A DNA stretch of 64,000 nucleotides from Puccinia triticina (lineage: Eukaryota > Basidiomycota > Pucciniomycetes > Pucciniales > Pucciniaceae): positions 2,666,001 to 2,730,000 of the forward strand of contig NC_070572.1 in NCBI RefSeq assembly GCF_026914185.1. The letters run 5' to 3'. The notes under the pieces are model-generated. The model worked only from the letters and a program-made list of their open reading frames with translations, was not told the origin of the DNA and did no database searches. The translations under genes and the position numbers were made by a program. Each line of letters begins with the position of its first letter. The first letter of the stretch is position 1. Positions 20,682 to 32,664 of the stretch are shown piece after piece.

Positions 20682-23418
20682 TCAAGCGCTGTTACTTTTA
20701 CTCCCGAGTCTAGCACGGACGTTCCTCGGATGATTGGGCGCCGAGTTCGAGGATGCGGAGTGAGGCGACGGGGACCTGGAGCGGCGGTTGTTACTGTTAT
20801 TGATGGTGCTGTTATTCGAATGGATGGGGAGCTGGTGGGAGAGGGCGGAGTTTTGGAGGAGGAGGCCAGGCTGTTGTTGGGAGGAGGAGGTATGGAGATG
20901 GTTCTGGTAATGGTAGGGAAGAGAGGCGGGGTTATTGTGGAGATGGTGGTGGGGGTGGTCGTCGAGCGAGTCGTTCGAGCTGGCTCGTCTTTTGAGGTGG
21001 GCGGAGAGGTTGGAATGCCGGGTGACGATGGGCGGGCCGGGTGCTTCGTTTTTCTTGGCGTTGCTGCCGATGTTTTCGAGGAGGGATGTGTGTGAGGGGA
21101 GTGGCGAGGGAGGGTCTGGCTGGGGGTTGTTGGTGGAGGTAGTAGTAGCGGGAGGAGGGGGAGGAGGGTCGAGGTCGTCTGTTGTTGTTGGTGCAGGTAG
21201 GGAGGCAGATGAGGAGTTGTTGTTGTTGTTCTGTTGTTGTTGGGCGAGAGTGGTCGAGGAGGAGGAGGATGCGGGCGGGGCGGCCGTGGTGGCTGATGTA
21301 GGGGGAACGATGGGAGGCAAGGCGTCGGTGTTGTTTCTCCCGGCGAGGAAGTAGGCGGTCGAGGAGGAGCTAGTGGCGGGGGGGTGGTTCTGCGGCTGCT
21401 TGCCGGAATCGTCCGGCTCTGCCTCGCCACCCGGCTCCCCTGTTGCTCCATTGCCATACGTAGAGGAGCGGTTGCGCGCATGGTGGTGGCTGGTTGAGGG
21501 ACTGGTGGCCTCGTTCGTCGTGGGCCCTTTCGCGCCGCGACTGGTACCTGCTCCGCCCCCACCGTCTATCGATCCGCCCATCGCCATCGCCGTCCTCTCC
21601 GTAAACTCTTGCAATGCCGCTACATCATCATCATCCCCATTCCCATGTCAGCCACATCACCGCGCTCATCTAGAAACGGACAAGAGGAGGAAAGAGACTA
21701 ACCCAATGGAGGCATGTTGTTTTCGATCGAAAAGGCCATCACGGGACCTAATTGAGTGACTCCTTCGATCAACTAAACAAACAACATGCGAAACGTCAAC
21801 AACGCCTCATAAAACGGAGCAAAAGCAGAGAGAAGTGGATGAAAGCGGACCTCCAAACAGCGCATCGATTTCTCGGGGATTCCGAATGGCCCGACCGGAC
21901 TAAGCGGGAGTGCGAGAGCCTCGAATTTGACGGTCCTGTAAGCGATTTTATCGGCTTCTTCAGCAGCGGCGGCGGCGGCAGCAGCGGCGGCGGCAGCGGC
22001 GACGCTTTTCTTTCGCGCGGTAGCGGCGGACTGGCGTCTTCCCTTCGTAGGGGGGAGGGGAGTTTTACCCTGGCCGGGAGTCGGAGGGGAGGGGGCGGGA
22101 AGCGTGGCAGCGGCAGCAGCTGGAGGAGGAGCAAGCGGGTCGTTTGGGTCGGCGGGGTCGGCCTTGGTGGCCGGGGCCGATAACAGTCGGTCGATCGTCT
22201 CCCGTGTCACCGCCCTTCGATTGATCCATTCGACATGCGAACAGCAGATGAATTCTAGCGCGTCCATCTTCAACTCCGCTCCTCCAACTCCATCTGAGCC
22301 GCCTCCACTCGTCGACGGCGGTCCACTCTTGAACATATTCGCACTCAGCTTGCCCATCAGTTCGACCTTCACTCCCGTGTTATACTCCACGCCCCATACG
22401 CTCGCTTCGCTCTCGACCGCATAGCCTACATGGCGCGTCCCGAGCGTCGGGTGCACCACTGGCATCAATAGTAACATCTCCGCCGCCTTCGCATGACTCA
22501 TCGTCATCGATCGCGCTCCAGCATCAAAAAACTCATTCAGAAATCGCGCTAATGATCCGATCGGTATCTCTGTAATCTCATCTCTCTCCAAATCAGTTTC
22601 TTCCTCTCAAAAGATTTAACTCAGACAAAAAAAAACACGAACCAAATGGCTTGCTGTTCCCTGCATTCGAGTCCCATAACGAGAGCTTGAAAATCGCAGA
22701 ATCGAAGAAAAATTCATGGACCAGATGTTGCAGAAAAGCCATCGGGTCGTCTTGCTATAAGCGTCCATTCCAAAAAAAAAAAAGTCAACATCAACAAAAC
22801 AAGACCAAGGTTGTAAATGGGGGGGGGGACGAACAAGAACGACCTGGGTCAACGAGTCGAAGAACTTCTGCAACCGCACCAAGCCGGCGCCGGATCCAGG
22901 GTGGCCAGCAAGAGCGGGAGGGTGGCCGGCGAAGTTGGAGGCAAGAGCGGACGAGCCATTGATAGCAGGGGTAGCCGAAGGATGGGGCCAGTGCTCGGGG
23001 GACGGGTCGGGAAGCAAGTGGTGGGTGTGGCCGGCGGGGACCGGGAGATGGTCCGCCGCAGAGGCAGGAAGCCCGTGGAGCCCGTTCTTCTCGCCCTCTT
23101 TCTTCACAGTGCCGGCCGAAGGAAGAGGATGGGGAGCCGCAGGGGCCGGCATCAGCGTCTGGTGAGAAGAGTCCACATTGGGTCGCGAGGGCGTCGTGGT
23201 GTTCCCAGGAAGATATGGCCGACCGTTAGGCGAGCCCGAGTGGTTGAGATTAGACTCGTTGGTCGCCAGGCCTGCGTGCGTGTCGTTTGGGGGCTCTTTT
23301 TGTTGACGCTGACGGATCGCAAACTGGTGCTGTTCCTGTTGCTCGGCCAGCTTGCGTTTTTCCTGTTGCGACTCGTCTTCCTGCTGTTTTTGCTTCTGTT
23401 TTAGTTGTTGCTGTTGTA

Positions 23419-23449
<31 letters not shown>

Positions 23450-23610
23450 GTGGTGTTGCTGTTGTTGTTGTAGCTGTTGCTGCTGCTGCTGTTGTTGAGC
23501 CTGTTGCTCGCGTTGTTGTAGCTGTGCCTGCTGTTGTTGCTGGTGTAGCTGCGCTTGCTGCTGCGCTTGCTGCTGCAGTTGTTGTTGGGCTTGCTGGTGT
23601 TGGGCTTGTT

Positions 23611-23641
<31 letters not shown>

Positions 23642-25261
23642 GGCTTGTTGTTGTTGATATTGCTGCTGCGCTTGTTGTTGCTGGGCTTGTTGATGTTGTT
23701 GTTGGGCTTGTTGTTGGGCGTGCTGGTGTGCTTGTTGCTGGGCGTGCTGCTGGGCGTGTTGGTGAGCTTGCTGGGCTTGTTGGTGTGCGTGTTGCTGGGC
23801 TTGTTGTTGAGCCTGTTGGTGGAGCTGGTGCTGCTGGTGTTGATGTTGAGGTAGTTGCGGCTGGTGTTGAGGCAGTTGCTGAGGATGCTGGGGGAGCTGC
23901 TGGTGGTGTTGAGGCAGTTGCTGAGCCTGCTGTTGGGCGAGGAAATTCTGTTGGCGTAGGAAGTGTTGCTGCTGTTGGAGGGAGACAGTTCGGTGTTGTT
24001 GGTGTTGTTGCTGGACCTGGGAGGGGAGAGGGGAGGGGGATGTGAGGTGGTTGCCCTTGGCGGCGCGCTGGTTCTGAGCGGCCTGGAGGGCCTGTTGCTG
24101 GAGGGCGTTACTCTCTTTGAGTTGTTGCATCTGGCCCATATGGAGACGTTGGAGGTGCAAGGATTGTTGGTTTTGGTTGGCGAAGGCTTGTGGGTGGGCT
24201 GGGTCATCGGGGGCTTGGCCGGGGGGCAGGAAGAGGCGCTGGTTATGTTGCCAGAAGTCGTTGTGCTGATGTTCGAGCAAGAGCCGGGTATTCGCTTCGG
24301 AAAGGTTCTGGGCTTCTGCCTGAGCCTTGACTCGGGCGAGGGCCTGATGCTGGGACATGAGCACTGCGGCCTGGGCGGGATGGCTGATCTGCAGCTGGAT
24401 GAACTGCTCGCGCGTGAGCTGGCTGAGCTGGTGCTGCTGCTGTGACAGGAATTGCTGCTGGCTTGCGCTCAGCTGGATCGGATGGGACTGGGCTTCGAGG
24501 GGGTACATCGATCGCTGGTCTGCAGCCACCAGATTCAGCTCGTCTCGCTTGGGGTCCGAGGTGGGCGCTTGGTGGTGCTGTCCGGGGAGCCGGGCGGCCT
24601 GCTGGGCAGGGGTGAGGTTGCTGACGGGCAGGGACTTGAAGGCGGTCTGCGGGGTTCCGTTCTGGCTGGGCCCGGATGGGAAGGGCGAGTGGGCCTGCTG
24701 ACCGGCCTGGGAGGACGGCCTGGGCAGCTCGGCGAGCGGGCGGTTCTGGGCTTGAGAGAGCGGGCGGGCAAAGGGGGTGCGGGCGGGCGACTGGCTGGGG
24801 ATGGGTGTCTGGGCGGGCTGTCTGCTGAGTGGGAGGGCTTGCTGGGGGGAGTGGGCGAGTGGCTGCTGGCTCTGGTGGGGGGAGGGTGCCGCTCGTTGCT
24901 GCTGGCCGGCGTGTTGTTGCGGGTGCGGGTGCGGGTGCGGGTGCTGGCTGAGGGCCGGCTGGTGCTGGCTGGCCCGCTCGCTCTCGGCCAGCTGTCGGAT
25001 GAGCGAGGCCTGGAGGGCGGAGGGGTGCTGGGGCGGGGTGGCGAAGGCCTGGGGGAGCTGGGAGTAGGGGTGGGGCCAGTCCTGCTGTGCGGCGATGGCC
25101 AGCTCTGGGATCGGCGGGGGCGGCATCGGCTTGGCTCTGGCGGTGGCGCTGTCCTGCTGGGCTTTGGTGAATGTCCGGCTGGGGTAGTCCATCGGGGGTT
25201 GCTGCCAGCTGGCTGCTGGTTCTGGCTGGCCGAAGTAGGCGGCGGCGGGCTGGGGCTGCAT
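20682..25261 (-). CDS. LIM-domain-binding (SEUSS/PtaB-like) transcriptional co-regulator, 1422 aa
   Basis: Five-exon model: 25261-22844, 22754-22643, 22581-21851, 21772-21703, 21619-20682. All four introns are GT-AG (61-89 bp), and the phases add up to 4269 nt. Residues 1-790 are low complexity; glutamine runs dominate about 390-610. The LIM-binding domain begins near 790 (VRLQKFFDSLTQ) and continues across exon 2 (DPMAFLQHLVHEFFFDSAIFK, LWDSNAGN) and exon 3 (SLARFLNEFFDAG, VELMGKLSANMF, LEFICCSHVEW). An Ala/Pro-rich insert with a 13-Ala run interrupts it before IAYRTVKFEALAL. The C-terminus is Ser/Asn/His-rich. In other fungi such proteins act in the nucleus with LisH proteins (PtaB/SomA) in adhesion and morphogenesis. 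The ATG at 25259-25261 is the first in frame after noncoding sequence. Upstream untranslated exons cannot be excluded. Confidence 0.88.
23405..23990 (-). repeat. CAG/CAA glutamine repeat tract within the LIM-binding gene
   Basis: Near-continuous CAG/CAA (with CAC, GCC) codons on the minus strand encode Q, QA, QH runs. Codon mixing makes it less prone to slippage than a pure repeat. It lies in exon 1 and is in frame throughout. Confidence 0.9.
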
Positions 25262-25911
25262 TCTTTATAATGTAATTTTTGGTGTTTTTCTGTTTTTCGT
25301 TCGATCCGCTTCGACAGCCCCTCTGCTCACTCTCACTGATCAAGCCTAAGGCAGCCAGACTCCTGAGTATGTAGCACCACAAAAACATATTTACATAACT
25401 TAAACACAGTCCACCAGCTTGCCATCCACATCTCTCCGTCAACAAATTCAGGATGGCAGACACATAACCCATACCGCTTCGGATTGACTATGTAGCAACT
25501 CGCCAAGTCTGCTGAACCATGCATTCTGCCACGGATAAGGATCACTTTGTTTAACTTGAGGATAATCCTGCAACTTCTGCTGGATCATACATCACATACC
25601 GTGCACACTACAAGAAGAAAAAAAACCTACTCAACTGCTGACTCAAAGGGAAACTCTGATGAATGATAGCAATATTACTCAGATAGAACTTCTTTCAGTC
25701 CACAGTATTGTAGATGCCAACTGTGCCCAGTTTGGCAACTCTTTTTTTTCTTTCTTTTTGTTGCAGTGAACAGGTTGGAAAGATTCTAACTGTCAGTATT
25801 GTCTCTGAACCTCAGGCCCAGGGGAATATAAGGATTAATTTGGATTGGCTTGATCTTGTTATTCCAAGAATTGCCACTATCATTCTAAAAAACCCTTCAC
25901 AATAAAAAAAA
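25262..25911. other. upstream region of the LIM-binding gene; no gene seen
   Basis: Likely holds the promoter and 5' leader of the minus-strand gene. No convincing TATA box or coding frame was identified. Confidence 0.4.
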
Positions 25912-27909
25912 GGGGGTTGAGAAATTGACTCCCAAAAATTACAAAATTGACTCCCAAATGGAGTTTACGTTGCACGGACCGCTTCGAGATGTCTCCCTCG
26001 GGTCCTCATGACCAAATTTTGACCCGGGGGCATTTTGGGAGTCGGAATTGTAATTTGGCAATCCCAAACGGGAGTCGGGATTTGAATTTTACAAAAAAAT
26101 CCCACAAAATAGAGAAATTTTCATATCTCCTCACTGGAGCACCCAAACGCTCCCAAAATTTTACAGCCATCTAGATCTAGACAATTTGTTGAGACTTACA
26201 GCAGTAGAAATCATCAGGAAGGCCTTGTGGAACAGGGGGGGGGGGGTCAATTAGGTGGATTTCCTCAACAGAAAATCCCCCAAAACCTTATCTACAGTGC
26301 TCCAAATGGCCCCAAATTCTTTCTGCCATAAGAATACACTTTTTAAAACACATGTTGAGCTTCACAGCATTAGCACACCTTGTGGAACAGGGGGTTAATT
26401 TGGTGGATTTCCTATTGAGGAAATCCCCCAACACCTTAGCTACAATGCTCCAAACACTCCTTGAGGAAATCCCCCAAAACCTTAGCTACAATGCTCCAAA
26501 CACTCCAAAGCATTTTTCTGAAATAATGATACACTGTCTAGAACATATTTTTAGCTTCACGGCATTAGCACACCTCAGGGACACCTTGTGTAGCCAGGGG
26601 CTGATTTGGCAGATTTCCTACTAAGGCAAACCCCCAAAACCTTATCTACGGTGCTCCAAACAGCCCCAAATTTTTTCTGAAATAATAATACACTTTTTCA
26701 AACATATGTTGAGCTTCACGGCATTAGACCACCTCAGGGACACCTTGTGTAGCCGGGGGCTGATTTGGCAGATTTCCTACAAAGCCAATCCGCCAAATCC
26801 TTAGCTACGGTGCTCCAAAAACCCCCAGATTTTTTATGCCATACAAATACACTCTAGAAAATATTTTGAGCTCCAAGGAGGGATTACACATCATGAATGC
26901 CTTCTATAAGCGGGGGGCTAATTTGATTTCCTACTAAGGAACTGCACCAAATCCTTATCCACGGTGCTTTACAGAAGGTGTTCCTGATGTGTAATACCTC
27001 CTTGAAGCTCAACATATTTTCTAGAGAGTGCATTCATATGGCAGAAAAATTCTGGGGGTGCTTGGAGCACTGCAGCTGAGGATTTGGTGCAGTTCCTTAG
27101 TAGGAAATCAAATTAGCCCCCCGCCTATAGAAGGTGTTCCTTATGTGTGATACCTCCTTGGAACTGGATATTTTTTCTAGAGATTGTATTCATATTGCAG
27201 AAAGAACTTGGGGGTGTTTGGAGCACCATGGCTAAGGATTTGGTGGATTGCCTTTGTAGGAAATCCACCAAATCAGCCCCCACCTACACAAGGTGTCCCT
27301 GAGGTATTATAATTCCGTGAAGCTCAAAATATGTTTTAAAAAGTGTATTCTTATAGCAGAAAAAAATTGGGGCCGTTTGGAGCACTGTAGATAGTAGGAA
27401 ATCAACCAAATCAGCCCCCGGCTACACCAGGTGTCCCTGAGGTGTGATAATGCCGTGAAGCTAAAAATATGGTCTAGAAAGCTTATTATTATTGCAGGAA
27501 ATGTTTTGGAGTGTTTGGAGCATTGTAGCTAAGGTTTTGGAGGATTTCCTATTAAGGAAATCTGCCAAATTAACCCCCTGTCCCACAAGGCCTTCCTGAT
27601 GGTTTCTACTGCTTTAAATTTTAACATATTTTTTAGAAAGTGTATCTAGATGGCTGTAAAGCTTTGGGAGTTTTTGGGTGCTCCAGTGAGGAGATATGAA
27701 AATTTCTCTATTTTTTTTTTTTTTTTTTGTAAAATTGAAATCCTGACTCCCATTTGGGATTGCGGAATTACAATTCCGACTCCCAAAACGCCCCTGGGTC
27801 AAAATTTGTTCATGAGGACCCAAGGTAGACGTCTCGAAGTGGTCCGCGCGACGTAAACTCCATTTGGGAGTCAATTTTGTAATTTATGGGAGTCAATTTC
27901 TCAACCCCC
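25912..27909. mobile_element. 2.0-kb foldback-like palindromic element
   Basis: The ends GGGGGTTGAGAAATTGACTC (25912) and their inverted copy (to 27909) begin a full-length imperfect palindrome. The outer arms share a GACTCCCAAATGGAGT block, a GACCCGGGGGCATTTTGGGAGTC-like block, and a GCTCCAGTGAGGAGATATGAA-like block. The inner arms are made of about 160-bp direct units (CTTAGCTACGGTGCTCCAAA, GAGCTTCACGGCATTAG), present in the opposite sense on the right. The turn is near 26930. Poly-A of seven or more flanks both ends, so a target duplication cannot be read clearly. No coding sequence. Confidence 0.85.
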
Positions 27910-28392
27910 AAAAAAACAGACTTACTTTGCGCACTGCAAAAAACTGTTTGCACACTGTGCAGTGGGCAAAGTTTTCAAACACTTCGCACACTGCGCATGA
28001 AGGACACAACTTTTCCAAAAAAAAAAAAAATGACCAATCAATAGACAAGCTTATTATTGTACTGATCTGTGAATTCATTTGGAGTTTTTTGAAGCTTCCT
28101 TGTTTTTTTAAAAATCCCACCAATAAATAAACCAAGTACAGTCATTCAGGGACCTGGAATCCATATCCCCACAGGCCAAAAAATCCAAAAAATTTAGTGA
28201 AACATGTTAAATAAGTATTCAAAAGTTTTAGAACTTCTTGGCCACTTTGTACAAGGATGAGGCTTTCAAAAATCAGTAATAGTTTCTGACAAAAACAATC
28301 AACAATAACAAAAACATCCAAGAACCATCAGTTTATGTACAGAACACTGCCAATGCCATCATGCCCTTTCTTATGCATTTATGATTAGATGA
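27910..28392. other. no gene seen; AT-rich
   Basis: AT-rich spacer containing a TTTGCGCACTGCA/TGCGCA repeat cluster (27925-27995) and an A-run. Confidence 0.4.
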
Positions 28393-28719
28393 TTAACCAG
28401 ATGTTATGGATTCAGATAGGTAATCTTCCAGCTTCTTGGCAGATCTCAGTGATTGTCTTCTTATTATGCTGTCTAAGAGCATGTAAATCTTTTTTTGGAT
28501 CATCAAAAAGTAAAACAGAAGGCAATGAAGAAGTAAAATCAGCTCATCTGGGTGTCCTCTTTTGATCACAGCAGACAGAAGTGGGTTTTTTTTCTTCTTG
28601 TTAAAAAATGCATTGTGCCACATACCTGGTTGTTTTAAGTCACATAAAGAGATGTCGAAGTAGAAATCTCCAGCATGTGCAAAATCCAAGTTTATTAAAG
28701 CCTCTGAATCATAAAACAA
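28393..28719 (-). pseudogene. isolated exon related to the 38.4-40.6 kb membrane-protein gene
   Basis: The minus-strand reading HAGDFYFDISLCDLKQP followed by a GTATGT donor resembles QAGDCYFNLPVCDL at about 38430-38480, near the 3' end of the membrane-protein gene. Beyond the donor a frame stays open to 28393 but is lysine-rich and may be intron read-through. No other exons were found nearby, so it is probably a gene fragment. The homology was seen by eye only. Confidence 0.4.
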
Positions 28720-29784
28720 AACTTCAAGGGTTTCCCCTACAAATATTCAAAAATCACAAAAAGAAAATCAAGGGTTTCCCCTTTACAACCTCCACAAAAA
28801 AAGATGAAAGGTTTTCCCTCTTCAAATGCCAAAATCAACAAAAAAACCACAATATTATAACAACCAAAAACAGAGCAATAATCTGCACCCAGCCACCTAA
28901 CATCAGCAAGCTGATGCACCGTGGCCCACCATCCATCCCTGTCTAGCAGGGTTAAAAAATGGTGAGAGGATAACCCCCAGCGCGCCGCATTGAAGGCATT
29001 ATGCAAAGGGGGGCCACCGAGTAGAGCCCCTCAAACTGCGCAAGTGCAACAGCGGAGGGGGTGAGGACAAACCGCACGCTGGAAGTACAGCGGCAGAGGA
29101 TGCCCTGGGGATTTATCGAACCCAAAACAGCCACATTTTATAGACACGCGGTCAACACGGTCCATCAATGGCCAGCAGCCTCAGGGACCAATTATAAATG
29201 ATTATTGAGATTTTATTCAAAAAAAATCCAAACTCATTCAAAACTTTTTCTAACTAACTTTTTCTTATGTACTTTTTCAAAAGTAGCCCAAATGACCTCA
29301 AGGAGGTCATTTGGGGCCGAAAATTTTCAAAATTTTGTTATCCAAACAGATTACAGGTGTACAGCGCATGTAGCGGACACTGTACTGCACTCACCAGGGA
29401 AGAAATTGTCGCACTCTCTAGAGAGTGCCAGACCGTAATTTTATCATTCAACTGGTCTGAAGTCAGTTCAATGTCAGTGTGCAACTGTTGTTTGATTGTC
29501 TCCACAACTCATTGGAAACTATTGCCCATGAGTACAATGATTTGATGTGACAAATATTTTGAACTCATGAGTCACATTATATGAATTGCTGTTCAACTGT
29601 ATTCTATCTTATTCATAAGTTTAGATTTTATTATCTTTCATATGGTGATTTGGCAGAACATGCCAATGTCTGAGGTTCCGTTCCCTCTCCATAAGCATTG
29701 AAGTTTCCTGTCAACAGAGAGCATCTGTGATAAGTATGTTCAGAGGGGTTCGTTATGTGTGTAGGCCAATTGGGTATCACTCAC
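28720..29784. other. no gene seen; repeat debris
   Basis: Contains a GC-richer block at 28905-29165 and the motif CACTCACCAGGGAAGAAATTG followed by the hairpin CACTCTCTAGAGAGTG (29389-29432). That motif recurs inverted at about 32690-32750, marking a dispersed repeat end. Confidence 0.4.
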
Positions 29785-29998
29785 CAGAGATGACCCATTG
29801 GCCCCCATGGCGGGAATGTGTCACCCTTCAGCAGGTACCTGTGTGCTGTTTCAGGTACCCATGGCCAGTGTGGAGCTATTTCTTTAAACTCATACCAAAA
29901 TGGAACCCCCAACTGCCGCCATTGGTAACTGCAAGCATACACAGGAACCTGCTGAAGGGTGACAGGTACCCGCTGCAGGTGCCAATATGACATCTCTG
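29785..29998. mobile_element. 214-bp TAGAGATG-type MITE (copy 1)
   Basis: Ends CAGAGATGACCCATTGG and its inverted partner ...CCAATATGACATCTCTG. Internal inverted blocks are ACCCTTCAGCAGGTACCTGT and ACAGGAACCTGCTGAAGGGT. The flanks TCACTCAC and TCACACAT agree at six of eight positions, a possible decayed 8-bp duplication. Colinear with the 213-bp copy at 31579. Confidence 0.7.
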
Positions 29999-30159
29999 TC
30001 ACACATCCAAGCAGTTTTGGAATGAAGTGTATATACATTTATATGAAGGCTTATGCCATTGTCTTCTCTCCCTTTTTCTGGCAGGGCTGGCTTCCTCCAA
30101 AAATGTTGGTGTGAAGTCCATGTGTAGTTTGAGGCACAGGAACCAGGTTATTGGGAAGT

Positions 30160-31280
30160 AACAGCTTCCAATGATTGGTCTGCACCAGGTTTTGAGGGGA
30201 GTAAAACCCCCTCTGGAATACCGATCTGTGGTGTCCTGGCCATTGGGAGGAGCTGTAACCACCTTGATGACTGATACAGGTGGTCATCAAGGGGAGTAAC
30301 AACTCCCCCTGTCTGTACTGGTCTTTCGGAGGAGTAGTAACTCTCTTCGATCACCGGTACAGGTGGTCATCGAGGAGACTAAGTAATGACTCCTCCTGAT
30401 GACTGGTATGTACCGGTCATTGGGAGTAGTTGTAGCTCCCCTCGATGACCAGTACTGATCGGCCATCGAGGGGAGGTACATCTCCCAATGGCTGATATAA
30501 GTTGGTCATGGAGGAGTTACTCCCTTCAATGACCAGGTACTGGTACCAGTCCTCGAGGGGATTGACTCCTCCTGATGAATGATCTTTCCCGGTCATTGAG
30601 GAGAGTCTCCTCGATGACCGGTACAGACCAGTCATCGAGCGGAGTTGTAACTCCTCGCGCCGACCAGCCTGTACCGGTCATGGAGGGGAGTAACAGCTCC
30701 TCCCGATGACCGGGACAGATCAGTCATCAGGAGCAGCTGTTACTCCCCTCGATGACCACCTGTACCGGTCTTCGAAGGGAGTTACAACTCATTCCGATGA
30801 TCGGTACAATTGGTCATCAAGAGGAGCTGGTACTCCCCTCCATGACCGGCACAGGATGTCATCGAGGGGAGTTACAACTCTTCCCGATGACCGGTCATCG
30901 AGAGGAGTTGTAACTCCCTTTGATGACATCCTGTGCCGGTCATCGAGGGGAGTTACACCTTCTCTTGATGACCGTCTGTGCCGGTCATTGAGTGGAGTGA
31001 CAGCTCCTCTCAATGAACGGTCTGTACGGTTCATCGAGAGGAGCCTTTACACCTCTCGATGACCAACTGTACCGGTCATTGGGATGAGTTGCAACTCCCT
31101 TTGAAGACCAGTATAGGTGGTCATCGAGAGGTGTAACAGCTCCTCTCAATGACCAACTCTACCAGTCATCAAGGGGAGCTCCCTACTCTCTCGATGACCA
31201 GCTGTACCAATCATTTGATTGGGAGAGCTGGTCATGGAGATTTATCTAGTCGGTCCCTTCCTCCTCCATGACCAGCTGTG
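30160..31280. repeat. 1.1-kb tandem GATGACC hairpin array
   Basis: Over 20 degenerate units of 40-50 bp: CCCCTCGATGACCGGTACAG / GGTCATCGAGGGGAGT with a GAGTTACAACTC spacer hairpin. Variants range from CTCTCAATGACC to TCCCGATGACC. The core is the same as in the arrays at 8160, 14320, 49676 and 50090. No element ends were identified immediately outside. Confidence 0.88.
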
Positions 31281-31578
31281 AGTGAAACGATATAGTATAC
31301 TCCACTGATGTTTGACCAAGCATCATTGTACATACAGTGGACCATAAATATATATGTCCACCCTACCGTTTGGCCGAACATTGCAGTGGACATGTCACAC
31401 TAGTGACAGGTAAGTGATGCCTCTTCGCCAAGCAAACTCACCCCCCAGCACTTCTCCCCAGTGAAAAACGGACTGAGCCCAGGGCTAACCTGGATCATGA
31501 GTGATCATTTGGGATCAGATGTAGCACCTGTGTGAGCATGTCGCAAAGGGGCTGGTCAGGGAGCAAGGACTAGGTCAC

Positions 31579-31791
31579 TAGAGATGTCAATTTGGCACCC
31601 ATGGGCAGCTACCCACCACCCTTCAGAAGGTGCCTGTGAGCCCTTGCAGTACCCATGGCCGGTGCAGAGCTCCTTCCTTGAATTTTGACTAAATTGGAAC
31701 ACCTTGAACCCCATATGAACCTGTCAGGGCACACAGGTACCTGCTGAAGGGTGGCAGATACCTGCCAATGAGTGCCCAATGGCCATCTCTA
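31579..31791. mobile_element. 213-bp TAGAGATG-type MITE (copy 2)
   Basis: Ends TAGAGATGTCAATTTGGCAC and inverted ...GTGCCCAATGGCCATCTCTA. Carries ACCCTTCAGAAGGTGCCTGT and its inverted partner, plus the GTACCCATGGCC block shared with copy 1. The flanks do not show a matching 8-bp duplication. Confidence 0.7.
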
Positions 31792-31975
31792 GAAAGAACT
31801 CAAGAGATAATTTTACTTGAACATGCTCCACAACTGCAATCTTCCACCATCATACTTCACAGTGTAAGGGTCCAGTAGACCCTCACTGATGAGATGGGTA
31901 GAAAGGGCGCGGGGAGCGGGCTAGAAGCCGTCTGGGAGGTTTCTAGGTCCAAACTGTGGGGGACTGGATTTCAGG

Positions 31976-32100
31976 CTAGCCGGGAGAGAGGAGGAACTCT
32001 CTGCGTTAGTCTAAATACAGGCAAATCATGAAGAAGGAAATCGAGGAGAGAAGAAACGGGGTCGAGCTTACCTAGCCGGGAGAGAGGAGGAACTCTCTGC
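31976..32100. repeat. 29-bp direct repeat with 96-bp period
   Basis: CTAGCCGGGAGAGAGGAGGA plus nine further bases occurs identically at 31976-32004 and 32072-32100. The intervening 67 bp are unique. Confidence 0.8.
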
Positions 32101-32640
32101 CGGACTAGGGAAGCGAGCAGCTCGGACTAAGTAATTCGATGCGCGGGGGTCACGTAATCCCGTGACCCTTCGTGTGGAGCCCCATTGATGAGGGGGGCTT
32201 CACACACAGATCAACCTTGATCCAGGCAAGATTCCCCATTGAGCCTAACCCAACCACCTGGGAGGTCTTGAGATGCCATTCAAGAGAAACTATTATATAT
32301 TTGGCTCTATGAGATTCAAATCAACATTGCTGAAATTCTAATCTATGGATTTGCTGGAACATATTGTTGTTATGATTCAGTCTACTGCTTCACTTATGCG
32401 GCTAGAATTTGGGGTCTTACCTCATGGGATCCCACAAAAGCATCACCATTTTCACATCCAGAATTTGTGACTGTAGCCCATGACAAGACCCCAGAGCCTA
32501 CTAAGCCTTCAAATACAATTCAATTTGATTTGCAATGGGGTCACAAATTGGCCAAGGTGAAAAACTTTTTTTCCACCATATTAAGTTACAGATACAATCA
32601 GCCTCAGTTGGACATAACATCAAAATTGTCTTAAGCTTGA
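32101..32640. other. no gene seen
   Basis: Short palindrome GGGGGTCACGTAATCCCGTGACCC at 32147-32170. The rest is AT-rich without a credible coding frame. Confidence 0.35.
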
Positions 32641-32664
32641 ATTACACATGCTACAACAGTTGAC

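Noticed and set aside
20598..21095. Plus-strand frame of 165 codons
   Set aside because: Opposite the last exon of the LIM-binding gene, with glycine/valine content from antisense low complexity.
23287..24045. Long plus-strand frame rich in valine and alanine opposite the Q-rich exon
   Set aside because: It is the antisense shadow of the CAG/CAA repeat in the LIM-binding gene.
29040..29130. Minus-strand GGTTCGATAAATCC resembling a Pol III B box (possible SINE or tRNA)
   Set aside because: No A box at the right distance and no cloverleaf could be drawn.
30706..31062. Frames of repeated DDR/SSRG units on both strands
   Set aside because: By-products of the GATGACC hairpin array; no start, splice or composition evidence for a protein.
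30160..31280. CRISPR-like array
   Set aside because: Units are palindromic and degenerate with no unique spacers, and the surrounding genes are eukaryotic.
31885..31915. CTGATGAG ... GAAA resembling a hammerhead ribozyme core
   Set aside because: The bases between the two boxes (ATGGGTA) cannot form a stem II, so the fold is not supported.
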